Of a stretch of DNA of 64,000 nt, positions 8,553-16,968 are shown piece after piece; position 1 is the first letter of the stretch; each line of letters opens with the position of its first letter. Below the pieces are notes generated by a model. The model saw only the letters and a list, made by a program, of their open reading frames with translations, ran no database searches and was not told the origin of the DNA. The stretch is taken from assembly GCF_016862455.1 (NCBI RefSeq), contig NZ_BOMZ01000090.1, forward strand, positions 110,912 through 174,911, in the 5' to 3' direction. A program made the position numbers and the translations under genes. The DNA is from Actinoplanes utahensis. GTDB taxonomy: Bacteria; Actinomycetota; Actinomycetes; Mycobacteriales; Micromonosporaceae.

Positions 8553-9413
8553 TCAGCAATCGGACGCTGCCTCTCCCTGCTGATCGAGCGGCTCGCCGGT
8601 TCTTCTGTTGCGTCTCGCCCGGAGCAGCAGGGCCGTCGTGGCGGTCAGCGCGAACGCTGCGGCGATCCAGCCGGGGCCGATGGCGTCGAGGCGGGTCGAG
8701 AGGTGGCCGGGCAGTTCGGTGATCGTGTTCACGAGGGGATCGTCGGCGCTCTCGCCGGCGTTGACACGGAGTTCGTACCAGCCGTAGTAGACGACGTAGG
8801 CGCCGGCGAGCAGCAGCAGCGCGCCGCTGGCCCGGGAGACGTAGGGGAGCACCGCGCGGGTACGGCGTACCACGGTGTCCTGGGCCAGCGCGGCGAGCAG
8901 GGCGAGCAGGCCGACGACGAGACCCATGCCCACGCCGTACGCGAGGAAGGCACCCACCCCGGCGAGCACGTTTCCGCTGCCGGAGACCAGGCCGGTGACG
9001 GCCAGGAACGGGGCGATGGTGCAGGACAGCGATGCGACCGCGTACGAGGCGCCGTATCCGTACAGACCGAGCAGTGATCCGGTGGGGCCGCCGGCGGTGA
9101 GCCGGGGGACCGGCATCTGTAGTTCGCGTCCGGACAGCAGCCAGCCGCCGAGCAGGACCAGACCGGCGCCGATGACCACGGTGAGCCACGGCAGGTGCTG
9201 CTGGATCGGGGCGGTCACCACCCCGATCAGCACACCCGCGACGCCGAAGACGGTGACGAAGCCGGCGGTCATGGCGGCGGACAGCCGCAGCGCGCGCAGG
9301 ACCCCGTCGGGGCCGGACACCAACAGCAGCAGGAACGACGGGAGCAGCGCGAAGCCGCACGGGTTGAACGCGGCGAGCAGGCCGGCGGCGAGCGCGAAGG
9401 TGAGATCGTCCAT
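8553..9413 (-). CDS. CcdA/DsbD-like thiol-redox membrane protein
   Basis: Membrane protein of 286 aa that in its family passes reducing power across the membrane for cytochrome c or thiol maturation. It begins MDDLTFALAAGLLAAFNPCG, with the NPCG cysteine in TM1, and the paired cysteine lies in SLSCTIAPFL in a later segment. It has six to seven hydrophobic segments and a basic tail. Its ATG directly abuts the stop codon of the thioredoxin-like lipoprotein gene, so the two form a functional pair. Confidence 0.85.
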   Translation of the reverse strand: MDDLTFALAAGLLAAFNPCGFALLPSFLLLLVSGPDGVLRALRLSAAMTAGFVTVFGVAGVLIGVVTAPIQQHLPWLTVVIGAGLVLLGGWLLSGRELQMPVPRLTAGGPTGSLLGLYGYGASYAVASLSCTIAPFLAVTGLVSGSGNVLAGVGAFLAYGVGMGLVVGLLALLAALAQDTVVRRTRAVLPYVSRASGALLLLAGAYVVYYGWYELRVNAGESADDPLVNTITELPGHLSTRLDAIGPGWIAAAFALTATTALLLRARRNRRTGEPLDQQGEAASDC

Positions 9414-9995
9414 CTAAAGCAGGTGCTGTTCGATCAGCGTGGACAGTTCGTCCTCGTCGAGGGGCCCGGTCGCGGATTCGGTGCCGCCGTCCGGGGAGAT
9501 GAACAGGTACGACGACTGGCTGGTGACCCGGAAGTGCTTGTAGAGGGCGCCGGTGGTGTCGTTGAGCTGCGGCAGCCCCGAGGTGCCGGTGCGGTCGACG
9601 AACTGTTTCATCTTCTCCGGGCTGGGGTCGAGGCCGGCGACGCCGACGACGGTGACGCGGTCGCGGTACTTCTCCGCGATCTTCGCGACGGCCGGGCCCT
9701 CGGCCTGGCACTTGGGGCACCAGGGCGCCCAGAACCAGAAGACCACCGGCTTGCCGGTCAGGCTCGCGCCGTCGAACGCGGCGCCCTCCAGGGTCGTACC
9801 GGTGAAGCGAAGTGTGGCGGGAGTCTGCTGAGCCGGTGTCGTGGCGGCGGAGGAGGAGCCCGCCGGTGCCGCGCTGCCGGTGCCGGCCGTGGCCGTCGCC
9901 GGTGGGGGAGCGGGGGTGTCCGCCGGTTCGGTCGCGCGTCCGCAAGCTGCCAGAGCCAATGCCAGCGTGACCACCGACAGGGTGAGTCTCTTCAT
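9414..9995 (-). CDS. TlpA/ResA-like thioredoxin lipoprotein
   Basis: Secreted lipid-anchored thioredoxin-fold protein (193 aa). The signal peptide MKRLTLSVVTLALALAAC ends in a lipobox cysteine. A Thr/Ala/Pro-rich linker follows, then a redoxin domain with active site FWAPWCPKCQAEGP (CxxC). It likely receives electrons from the CcdA-like protein encoded immediately downstream. Nothing looks degenerate. Confidence 0.88.
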   Translation of the reverse strand: MKRLTLSVVTLALALAACGRATEPADTPAPPPATATAGTGSAAPAGSSSAATTPAQQTPATLRFTGTTLEGAAFDGASLTGKPVVFWFWAPWCPKCQAEGPAVAKIAEKYRDRVTVVGVAGLDPSPEKMKQFVDRTGTSGLPQLNDTTGALYKHFRVTSQSSYLFISPDGGTESATGPLDEDELSTLIEQHLL

Positions 9996-10145
9996 GAGAC
10001 CGACGGTAGATGGTCCGGGCGGCGCGGATTCTTACGAGTTGAGGAAGCCGGATCCCGACCGTGGTTGTCGTTAGCGCGCGGCCCCGGTGGACAGCGGATC
10101 AGCTTGACCTGACCGGCCGGTCTCGCCCGCTGCCGCGCGCTCTCA

Positions 10146-10292
10146 GTTGGTCTGCGGGACCAGCATGAATGCGTTGCCGTACATCCGTCGCTCATCCAGC
10201 CAGCACTCGCCGCGGCAACGCCAGCCGACGATCACGCTGCTGTCGTTGATCGACGTCGCACCACCGAGCGTGACGCCTGGCGGCAGGTTGTC
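10146..10292 (-). pseudogene. C-terminal scrap of a HAF-repeat-like secreted protein
   Basis: A minus-strand frame ending at 10146 reads LPPGVTLGGATSINDSSVIV and then GWRCRGECW and MYGNAFMLVPQTN. INDSSVIVGW resembles the HAF repeat (INxxGxVVG) of extracellular proteins. No start codon or upstream domain is present. It lies head-to-tail with another scrap in a different frame, so I treat it as a remnant. The assignment is tentative. Confidence 0.3.
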
Positions 10293-10304
10293 GACCAAGG
10301 GCTG

Positions 10305-10456
10305 CGGTTCAGGCGTACCAGATGCAGGGCCTCGAACCCGTCGAACCGCTCCCGCAGTGCCCGCAGCATGGCGGGACGTTCTGCCGGCATCGCGTCCACG
10401 TCGCCGGGCTCCACGGTGAACCGGGCTCCATCGCCGTCATGGTCGACTCCTTCCAT
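10305..10456 (-). pseudogene. N-terminal scrap resembling an antibiotic-biosynthesis monooxygenase domain protein
   Basis: The minus strand from ATG 10456 reads MEGVDHDGDGARFTVEPGD, then MPAERPAMLRALRERFDGFE and ALHLVRL. This resembles the first half of a small ABM-fold (dimeric alpha-beta barrel) protein. The expected second half is replaced by the HAF-like scrap in another frame. Nothing else convincing was seen between 9996 and 10686. Confidence 0.3.
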
Positions 10457-10686
10457 CACCGGACGATCCGGTGACAGCAGATGAGAGATCATCGGGCGGC
10501 CTACTGTGACATGCCGCGAAGGTGACCCCGCCCGGGTTGGTGCGGGTGCTGGGCGACTGCACCTTCACATGACCCTCGTCGTCCCGCTCGATCCGGCCCT
10601 TGAGCGGCTCGCTGCGAACCGGTATGCGGGGCCCGCCGCCTCGCGGTGAGGCTGAGACGCGGCCGTGGCCGGACGGATGGCGGTGG

Positions 10687-11052
10687 TCAGTCGTTGGGGG
10701 TCAGCAGGGTGGCGAGTTGCCGCATCAGGGCGGGGCGGGGCCGGTAGTAGACCCAGCTCGCTCGCCGCTCGGCGTCGACCAGGCCGGCTTCGCGCAGGGT
10801 CTTGAGGTGATGCGAGATGGTCGAGCTGGACACCTCGAACGCCGGCGTCAGATCGCAGACGCACACCTCGCCGTCGGGGGCGGACGCGATCATCGACATC
10901 AGCTGCAGCCGCACCGGGTCGCCGAGCGCCTTGAACGCCGCCGACAGGTTCACCGCGGTGCCGGCGTCGATGCGCTGCTGCGCCAGCGGCGGGCAGCACG
11001 GTGCCTGATCTTCGACGGCGGGGGTGGAGGCGAGGGCGGATGGTTTCGACAT
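10687..11052 (-). CDS. arsR: ArsR/SmtB-family metalloregulator
   Basis: Repressor of 121 aa with winged-helix DNA-binding domain. The metal site EVCVCDLTPAF corresponds to the ArsR ELCVCDL motif that binds As(III)/Sb(III), and SSSTISHHLKTLREAGLV is the recognition helix. An N-terminal extension has an extra Cys-Cys (QAPCCPPL), which may add a thiol ligand. It is transcribed away from the Cys-rich protein, flavoprotein and MFS genes across an intergenic region with repeated ATCGAA half-sites. Confidence 0.92.
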   Translation of the reverse strand: MSKPSALASTPAVEDQAPCCPPLAQQRIDAGTAVNLSAAFKALGDPVRLQLMSMIASAPDGEVCVCDLTPAFEVSSSTISHHLKTLREAGLVDAERRASWVYYRPRPALMRQLATLLTPND

Positions 11053-11070
11053 GAGTCGAGTTTGACAACT

Positions 11071-11128
11071 ATCGAAGCGGCGTGCAACTCTTGGTTTCGA
11101 TAACGATCGGATCCAGCATCCATCGAAA
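11071..11128. promoter_or_regulatory. Putative ArsR operator region between divergent genes
   Basis: The intergenic region has three copies of the half-site ATCGAA/TTCGAT: 11071-11076, 11095-11101 and 11122-11128. The last two form an inverted repeat, TTTCGAT and ATCGAAA, 20 bases apart. ArsR-type operators in actinobacteria often use ATCGAA-like half-sites. The position between arsR and the divergent operon fits joint repression of both. Confidence 0.5.
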
Positions 11129-11163
11129 CAGTGCTGTGTTCGTCACGGATGAGGAGAACAGCG

Positions 11164-11379
11164 ATGAGCGCACCCGTACCCGCTCCCGGCCCTGCCCCTG
11201 TCGCGGCGCCCGCCGCCGACGGCTGTTGTGCCGGCTCCACAGCCACCCTCACCGCGCCGACGGCCGGGGACCCCAGCCCCTGTTGCGGCACCAGCGCCGA
11301 GGCCACCGCCGAGAGCGCCTGCTGCGGCAGCGCCGCCAAGACCACCGCGATCGCCGACGGCCAGGGCTGCTGCGGCTGA
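11164..11379 (+). CDS. Small protein with four Cys-Cys pairs (candidate arsenic/thiol-metal binder)
   Basis: A 71-residue protein, Ala/Pro/Thr-rich, with four vicinal cysteine pairs: DGCCAG, PSPCCGT, ESACCGS and QGCCG. No signal peptide or known domain was recognised. Vicinal cysteines bind trivalent arsenic well, and the gene is first in an operon divergent from arsR. The flavoprotein encoded next has the same CCG/SCC motifs at its C-terminus. I chose ATG 11164 because the earlier ATG at 11131 is poorly placed; AGGAG lies at 11152-11156. A role as As(III) chaperone or buffer is inference. Confidence 0.7.
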   Translation: MSAPVPAPGPAPVAAPAADGCCAGSTATLTAPTAGDPSPCCGTSAEATAESACCGSAAKTTAIADGQGCCG

Positions 11380-11455
11380 CCACCTCCGAGCCGAGGCCCG
11401 GCCCCGGCCGGCTCTACCCGTCCACTCGTCGTCACGTCCGACAGGAGTCATCCGC

Positions 11456-12877
11456 GTGTCCAGCAACTTCCCCGAACTGCCCATCGCCGTGATCGGTGCC
11501 GGCCCGGTCGGTCTCGCCGCCGCCGCCCACCTGACCGAACGCGGCCTGCCCTTCGTGGTCCTGGAAGCCGGCGAGGGCCCGGCCGCCGCGGTCCGGCAGT
11601 GGGGCCACGTGCGGCTGTTCTCACCCTGGCGGTTCAACATCGATCCGGCCGCCGCCCGGCTGCTGACCGACGCCGGCTGGGTCCGCCCCGACGACGACAA
11701 ACTACCCACCGGCGCCCAACTCGCCGCCGACTACCTGCAGCCCCTGGCGGACCTGCCCGCGATCAAGCCGCACATCCGCTACGGCGCCCGCGTGCAAGCG
11801 GTCACCCGGCTCGGCCTCGACCGGGTTCGCAGCCTCGGCCGCGAGCAGACCCCGTACCTGGTCCGGCTCGCCGACGGGGAGGACATCCTCGCCCAAGCAA
11901 TCGTGGACGCCTCCGGCACGTGGGGCACCCCGAACGTGCTCGGTGCCTCCGGTATCCCCGCCCACGGCGAGACCACCGCGGCCACCTTCGTCGAGGCGGC
12001 GCTGCCGGACGTGCTCGGCCGTGACCGCGACCGGTTCGCCGGAAAACACGCCCTGGTCGTCGGCGCCGGGCACTCCGCCGCCAACACCCTGCTGGCCCTG
12101 GCCGAGCTTGCCGAGCAGGCACCGGGAACGGCGGTGACCTGGGCGATCCGGGCGACCAGCCCGGCGCGCACCTACGGCGGGGAGTCCGCCGACGCGCTGC
12201 CGGCCCGCGGCGCGCTCGGCTCCCGGCTTCGTGCACACGTCGAGAACGGCACCATCACCCTGATCACCGGCTTCTCCGTGCAGAGCGTCGTCGTCGACGG
12301 CGACCAGGTGAAGGTCTCCGACGGCGAGCAGTCGGTCACCGTGGACCGGATCGTGTCCGCGACCGGTTTCCGGCCCGACCACACGATCACCGGCGAGCTC
12401 CGCCTCGACCTCGACCCGATTCTCGGCTCCACCCGGGCCCTCGCCCCGCTGATCGACCCGAACGAGCACTCCTGCGGCACCGTCCCGCCGCACGGCATCG
12501 ACGAACTCACCCACCCCGAACCCGGCTACTTCGCCATCGGCGTCAAGAGCTACGGCCGGGCGCCGACATTCCTGCTCGCCACCGGCTACGAGCAGGCCCG
12601 CTCCGTGGTCGCCGCCCTGGCCGGGGACTGGGACGCCGCCCGCGACGTGCAGCTCGATCTGCCCGAGACCGGCGTCTGCAACAGCAACCCGGTCGACGGT
12701 GACGACACCATCGCCGCCGGTGGCGGCTGCTGCGGCGCCCCGGCACCGGCTGCCGTCGCTGAGCCGGCCGGGCGGGGGCTCGCCACCGGGATCGCCGGCG
12801 GCCTGCTCACCGCCCCACTGAACCTGATCACCCTCGGCGACAAGCCCACCGAGGGCCAGACCGGATCCTGCTGCTGA
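11456..12877 (+). CDS. FAD/NAD(P)-dependent flavoprotein with Cys-Cys tail, ars operon
   Basis: Two-dinucleotide-domain oxidoreductase (473 aa) similar to ArsO-type flavoproteins and flavin monooxygenases. It has an FAD-binding GAGPVG near residue 14, a second Rossmann motif VVGAGHSAANTLLALAEL and a late ATGF motif. The tail after about residue 420 is unusual: GGGCCGAPAP, then a linker, then TGSCC at the extreme C-terminus, echoing the small Cys protein upstream. GTG 11456 is preceded by AGGAG. It is likely cytoplasmic and acts on an arsenic species or thiol adduct, but the reaction is not established. Confidence 0.85.
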   Translation: MSSNFPELPIAVIGAGPVGLAAAAHLTERGLPFVVLEAGEGPAAAVRQWGHVRLFSPWRFNIDPAAARLLTDAGWVRPDDDKLPTGAQLAADYLQPLADLPAIKPHIRYGARVQAVTRLGLDRVRSLGREQTPYLVRLADGEDILAQAIVDASGTWGTPNVLGASGIPAHGETTAATFVEAALPDVLGRDRDRFAGKHALVVGAGHSAANTLLALAELAEQAPGTAVTWAIRATSPARTYGGESADALPARGALGSRLRAHVENGTITLITGFSVQSVVVDGDQVKVSDGEQSVTVDRIVSATGFRPDHTITGELRLDLDPILGSTRALAPLIDPNEHSCGTVPPHGIDELTHPEPGYFAIGVKSYGRAPTFLLATGYEQARSVVAALAGDWDAARDVQLDLPETGVCNSNPVDGDDTIAAGGGCCGAPAPAAVAEPAGRGLATGIAGGLLTAPLNLITLGDKPTEGQTGSCC

Positions 12878-12882
12878 CACCC

Positions 12883-14151
12883 ATGGGCGCCATGAACCCG
12901 CCGGCCACCAGTGGCCGGCGGGTGTTCCACGGCTGGTGGCTCGTCGCGACCTTCGCCGTGACCCAGACCATCGGGTACGGGACGCTCTACTACGCCTTCG
13001 CCGTCCTGCTGCACCCGATCGTCGCCGACCTGCACACCACACCCGCAGCGGTGACCGGCGCGCTGACCATCGCGATCCTCGTGCAGGCGGGTATGTCCGT
13101 ACCGGTCGGACGCCTGCTCGACCGGCACGGCGGCCGGGCCCTGATGACCGCCGGCGCCGCCCTCGGCGCCGGCATGCTCGCCGCCTGGTCGTACGTGACG
13201 ACGGTCGGGCAGCTGTACCTGGTCTTCGCCGGGCTCGGTGTGGCGATGGCGATGGCCCTGTACGAGCCGGCCACCGCCGTCCTCGTCCCCTGGTTCGACG
13301 CCGCCCGCCGGCCCCGAGCGATCCTCGGCATGATCGTGGTCGCCGGGTTCGCCAGCACCGTCTTCATGCCCCTCACCGGCTGGCTCACCGACCGGCACGG
13401 CTGGCGTACCACCCTGCTCATGCTCGCCGCCCTCTACGCCGCGACGGCCGTACCGCTGCATCTGCTGGTCGTGCAGCGCGCACCGGCACCCACCAGCACG
13501 GGCGGACGGGTCACGGACTCCCAGCGCCGCGACCGCAGGAGAGCCGCACTCCACGACCGCCGCTTCTGGTGGCTCGCCACCGCGTTCGTCGCCCACAGCG
13601 CCGCCATGGGCACCATGACCGTGCACCTCGTCGGCTTCCTGACCAGCCGCGGCCACCCGGCCACCTTCGCCGCCACCGTCGCCGGGCTCCTCGGTGTCCT
13701 GTCCGTCACCGGTCGGCTGCTGCTCACCGCCGCCGGGCGCCGGCTGCGCCTGCATCGGATCGTCGCCGCCATCTTCGCTGTGCAGGCCGCCGCCGCGTTC
13801 AGCCTGCCCACCGCCGCGAGCAGCCGCATCGGCGCGATCCTCGGCGTGACCGTGTTCGGGCTCGGTTTCGGCATCGCCAGCCTCGCCACCCCGCAACTCC
13901 TCGCGGACCGGTACGGCACCACCGCCTATGCCGGCATCGCAGGCACCCTCGCCGCCCTCGTCACCCTCGCCAAAGCCGCCGCCCCACTCGCCGCAGCGGC
14001 ACTGCTCACCGCACCCGGCGGCTACCGGACCGTCCTGCTCGCCATCGGATCCGCCGGCCTCATCGCCGTCACCGGCATCCTCGCCCGCGCCGACTCGCCC
14101 CGTCCCGCGGAGACCGGGTACGCGTCGCTCACCGGCGCCCGGCGCCCCTGA
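12883..14151 (+). CDS. MFS transporter, ars operon
   Basis: Major facilitator protein (422 aa) with about twelve hydrophobic segments. It has PVGRLLDRHGGRALMTAG, the loop-2/3 MFS signature, and a basic central loop after TM6. It resembles the monocarboxylate/oxalate-formate class found as the exporter in many actinobacterial ars operons. The start is ATG 12883 or ATG 12892. It follows the flavoprotein by five bases. Export of an arsenic compound is inferred from context only. Confidence 0.88.
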   Translation: MGAMNPPATSGRRVFHGWWLVATFAVTQTIGYGTLYYAFAVLLHPIVADLHTTPAAVTGALTIAILVQAGMSVPVGRLLDRHGGRALMTAGAALGAGMLAAWSYVTTVGQLYLVFAGLGVAMAMALYEPATAVLVPWFDAARRPRAILGMIVVAGFASTVFMPLTGWLTDRHGWRTTLLMLAALYAATAVPLHLLVVQRAPAPTSTGGRVTDSQRRDRRRAALHDRRFWWLATAFVAHSAAMGTMTVHLVGFLTSRGHPATFAATVAGLLGVLSVTGRLLLTAAGRRLRLHRIVAAIFAVQAAAAFSLPTAASSRIGAILGVTVFGLGFGIASLATPQLLADRYGTTAYAGIAGTLAALVTLAKAAAPLAAAALLTAPGGYRTVLLAIGSAGLIAVTGILARADSPRPAETGYASLTGARRP

Positions 14152-14175
14152 CACCCACCGAACGAGCACCGGTTC

Positions 14176-14379
14176 ACCGCGCCCGAGCAGCCACGCGGCA
14201 GGAACGCACATCCCGCACATGACCAGGCCATAGGCGAGCAGAGTCAGCAACACCGTCGGCGACGCCGCAGCTGCGAAGAACAACCCGAGAGTCAGATTCC
14301 GCACCCCGGTCGTCATCGCCACCGCCCGCCACCGCCCCGGCGTACCCAGCCAGCCGATCGACAGGAGCGACTCGCAGCC
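14176..14379 (-). pseudogene. Remnant of a BASS/ACR3-like transporter C-terminus
   Basis: On the minus strand the translation GCESLLSIGWLGTPGRWRAV then AMTTGVRNLTLGLFFAAAAS and VLLTLLAYGLVMCGMC matches the last transmembrane segments of bile acid:sodium symporter superfamily proteins. ACR3 arsenite exporters belong to this superfamily. There is no upstream part and no start. Its position right after the ars-type operon is suggestive of a lost or replaced exporter. Confidence 0.5.
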
Positions 14380-14427
14380 ACCAGCACCGCGACCACAGCG
14401 ACACCGATTGCGGCGAAAAGGTCGGCG

Positions 14428-14583
14428 ATGGTGTCTCGGCAGGCGGTGGCCGGCGCTCACCTGCTCGTGGTCGTCCCGCAGGATCAGGTACGCGAGTCGT
14501 TGGCCGAACGGCTGTCGGCGGCCGGTCATGCGGTCACCGCCGTGCCGACCGGCGCCGAGGCGATGGCACGGATACGCCTGTGA
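14428..14583 (+). pseudogene. Truncated response-regulator receiver fragment
   Basis: ATG 14428 to TGA 14583 encodes 51 residues. HLLVVVPQDQVRESLAERLS then AAGHAVTAVPTGAEAMARI resembles strand 1 to helix 2 of a receiver domain. The acidic pair normally after strand 1 is VPQD here, and the sequence stops before the phosphorylatable Asp. It cannot be a working receiver. Confidence 0.5.
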
Positions 14584-14592
14584 AGGGTCTGG

Positions 14593-15822
14593 TCATCCGG
14601 TGACGTTCTCGTCAGCGGACGGTTGGGGGCCGGCTGGCGGCTCACCGCCACGTGGCCCGGCGGGGGAGCCGGGAATGGCCTTTACGGGCGCATGGTGGCG
14701 CTGGTCGGCGGTGAACCGGGCCCACCGCTCCCGCAAGCGATCCAGGACGCCATCGCCGCGCAACAACGCAATGCCGAGCACGGCGGCCGCGGCACCGACC
14801 CCGGCCATCGCCACCCCGAACAGCACGCCGACGTCGTGCAGCCACGCCACCCCGAGCACGGCGAACGCGGCACCTCCCACGATCATCGCCATCCCGACCA
14901 GCACGCCACTGGCGCGCAGCCAGGCCACCCCGAGCACGGCGAGCGCGGTACCGAACACGATCCCCGCCACCCCGCTCAGCACGTCACCGTCGTGCAGCCA
15001 TCCCACCCCGAGAACGGCGAGCGCGGCACCGATCCCGCCCAACGCCACCCCGAACAACACGTCACTGCCGCGCAGCACCGCCATCCCGAACACGGCGAGC
15101 GTGGCACCGGCACCGCCCAACGCCACCCCGCCCAGCACGTCACCGCCGCGCAGCACCGCCATGCCGAACACGGCGACCGCGGCACCGACCCCGATCGTCG
15201 CCGCCCCGAGCAGCACGCCACGGCTGTCGCGCAGCACCGCCACCCCGGCCACGGCGAGCGCGGAACCGGCCCCGATCCCCGCCACCCCGAGCAGCACGGC
15301 ACCGGCCCGCAACCAGCCCACCGCGACCACAGCGCCCGCGACACCGACCCCGACCATCGTCGCGCCGGCAAGGAGCAGCCCGGCGGTGGGCAGGTCGGTG
15401 GCGAGCAGGACCGTGACGACCAGCAGGCCGGTGACGGCGAGGGTGAACCAGACGGCCCAACGGCCGGGCAGCACCGCGGCGGTCAGGGCGCAGCCGGCGG
15501 CAAGGACCCACAGCAGGGTGCGGGCGGTGTGCTGCAGGGCGGAGCCGGGATAGCGGTGCAGCCAGGCGGCGACGCCGAACACGGCGGCGAGCCCGAGGAT
15601 CGCTGTGAGGGCGCGATAGCCGTAGTCGTCGCTGAGCAGGTTGATGGTGACACCCAGGGCGACGACGCCGAGCAGGAAGCCGGCGATCTGCCCGCGCCAG
15701 TCCAGACGTTGCCGTTGCCGGCCGGGCCGGGAGCCATTCTCGGGGGTGTCCACCAGTCCAGAGTGGCGGGTGCGGCCGAGCCGGGGAAGCCACCGTGTGG
15801 TGCCGTCATAAGGCCCCGTCAT
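14593..15822 (-). CDS. Membrane protein with tandem 26-residue repeats
   Basis: Protein of 409 aa. A charged N-terminus (residues 1-45) is followed by four to five ordinary hydrophobic segments. A block of about seven tandem hydrophobic repeats follows (residues 169-360), of the type AVLRGxDVLxGVALGGxGA plus LAVLGV, then a Pro/Gly-rich cytosolic-looking tail. Each repeat looks like one short membrane helix ending in a charged turn (LRGSD, LHDGD, LRASG). I chose ATG 15822; the longer open frame upstream lacks coding character. I do not recognise the family. Structural or mechanosensing roles would be speculation. Confidence 0.7.
   Translation of the reverse strand: MTGPYDGTTRWLPRLGRTRHSGLVDTPENGSRPGRQRQRLDWRGQIAGFLLGVVALGVTINLLSDDYGYRALTAILGLAAVFGVAAWLHRYPGSALQHTARTLLWVLAAGCALTAAVLPGRWAVWFTLAVTGLLVVTVLLATDLPTAGLLLAGATMVGVGVAGAVVAVGWLRAGAVLLGVAGIGAGSALAVAGVAVLRDSRGVLLGAATIGVGAAVAVFGMAVLRGGDVLGGVALGGAGATLAVFGMAVLRGSDVLFGVALGGIGAALAVLGVGWLHDGDVLSGVAGIVFGTALAVLGVAWLRASGVLVGMAMIVGGAAFAVLGVAWLHDVGVLFGVAMAGVGAAAAVLGIALLRGDGVLDRLRERWARFTADQRHHAPVKAIPGSPAGPRGGEPPAGPQPSADENVTG
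14743..15318 (-). repeat. 78-base tandem repeat inside the membrane protein gene
   Basis: About seven imperfect 78-base units encode the 26-residue repeats. On the plus strand each unit has a recognisable GCACCGCCA or GCAGCCA block followed by CCCCGAACACGGCGA-like sequence. Two adjacent units (roughly 15055-15210) are nearly identical, suggesting recent duplication. Confidence 0.75.
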
Positions 15823-15865
15823 GGAGGCATCACCTGGCCCGGGTCCGGCCCGGTGGGCTCCGGCG

Positions 15866-15893
15866 CCTTCGCATCCCGTGCCGGATGCGAAGG
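15866..15893. terminator. Perfect 11-bp hairpin upstream of the repeat protein gene
   Basis: CCTTCGCATCC (15866-15876) pairs perfectly with GGATGCGAAGG (15883-15893) around a six-base loop. There is no clear U-tract on either side. It lies 44 bases upstream of ATG 15822, so it could be a leader hairpin or a terminator. The rest of 15823-16218 holds no gene that I can support. Confidence 0.45.
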
Positions 15894-16218
15894 GCTTCAC
15901 CTCACAGGGGAAGCGGGCATTGCGGCGACAGCTTCTCACGCGCCTGACCGATCCATTCTGCGTCCGCGACCCCCGCGCCAACCAGGCGGGCACGTTGCAG
16001 AACGCTGGCGCGCGGCAGAAACTCAGCTAGCCGGCCGCCATTCGCCGCATCCCCTGACATGACAGTGAAGGCGAAGTCGCTACTGCGGATCGTGACCTCG
16101 ACGCGAGGCGCTGAGACGACGAAGGGCGTCCGGGTAGCCGGACGCTGTTCGACCAGGCCGTGGTGGCGACCGGTCACAATGACGACGTGATATTGATCTT
16201 CGGCGAAGCTCCGCGCTC

Positions 16219-16707
16219 GTGACCACGTCCAGCCGACTCGTACTCGCCACGGCCGTCGCCACCCTGATCGCTACGTCCGGTTGTTCACTCGGAAGGGACG
16301 ATGTGCAGTTGCGGCCACAGGACGACGTCAAGCAGCAGGTGCAGCAGTACGCGGAGGCTACGCGTGCCGCGGCCGGATCCGACACGTTCCCGCAGGCCAA
16401 CACCAACGTCTCCGCATGCGAAGGCGCGGCCGGTGAACTGTCGGACCCCGACAGCGTCTACTACATCCAGGGCATCTACCAGGCATCCGTGCCCGCCGAC
16501 CAGCAGTTGGAAGCGCTGCGCAAGACCCGGCAAGCGTGGGAGGACACCGGCTACACCATCACCGAGGACCGAACCTTCCCCGACGGGCAGCGCGGCCAGG
16601 TCGCCGCGAAGAGCGGCGACGGGTTCTCCTTCAGCCTCAGTAGCGGGGACGCGCCGGCGATGCTGCTGCTCATCGGTTCCCCGTGCTACCGCACTCCCGG
16701 TAGCTGA
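16219..16707 (+). CDS. Putative secreted lipoprotein
   Basis: A 162-residue protein starting at GTG 16219. The signal peptide has hydrophobic core LVLATAVATLIATSGC with a lipobox-like cysteine, so it is probably anchored outside the membrane. The mature part is polar, with two further cysteines (SACEGA and GSPCYR) that could form a disulfide. It contains no domain I recognise. The sequence is typical of small actinobacterial lipoproteins of unknown role. From 16708 to 16968 I see no convincing gene. Confidence 0.65.
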   Translation: MTTSSRLVLATAVATLIATSGCSLGRDDVQLRPQDDVKQQVQQYAEATRAAAGSDTFPQANTNVSACEGAAGELSDPDSVYYIQGIYQASVPADQQLEALRKTRQAWEDTGYTITEDRTFPDGQRGQVAAKSGDGFSFSLSSGDAPAMLLLIGSPCYRTPGS

Positions 16708-16968
16708 GAAAGCCCGCGTTCTGGCTCAGGGGCCCGTCGGTCTGCCGATCGGTACGGTCGGCGGGACGCACCGGCCGGCGTGGGCACAGGCCACAAGGAC
16801 GCGGTCCGGGACGTTTCCGGCAGTCGTTGACAGCAGCGTCCTCTGTGAGCCCGGCCCGTTCCGCCGCGATCGTCTCCAGAACGTCGGCCCAGCGCGGTCC
16901 AGTGGCCACATGGCGCCGCACACCGTAGGCCCCCTGCGGCAGCCGCGCAGGCGGCGGCCGGGGAGACA

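Noticed and set aside
14743..15318. Possible CRISPR array because of regular 78-base repeats
   Set aside because: Units are imperfect, contiguous without spacers, and translate to 26-residue repeats in an open frame.
14623..16062. Long plus-strand frame (over 400 codons, His/Gly/Pro-rich) opposite the tandem-repeat protein
   Set aside because: Its composition is the complement shadow of the 78-base repeats of the minus-strand membrane protein gene; it has no start context of its own.
16670..16921. Minus-strand frame after the lipoprotein gene
   Set aside because: It overlaps the end of the lipoprotein gene, lacks a ribosome-binding site and matches no family that I know.
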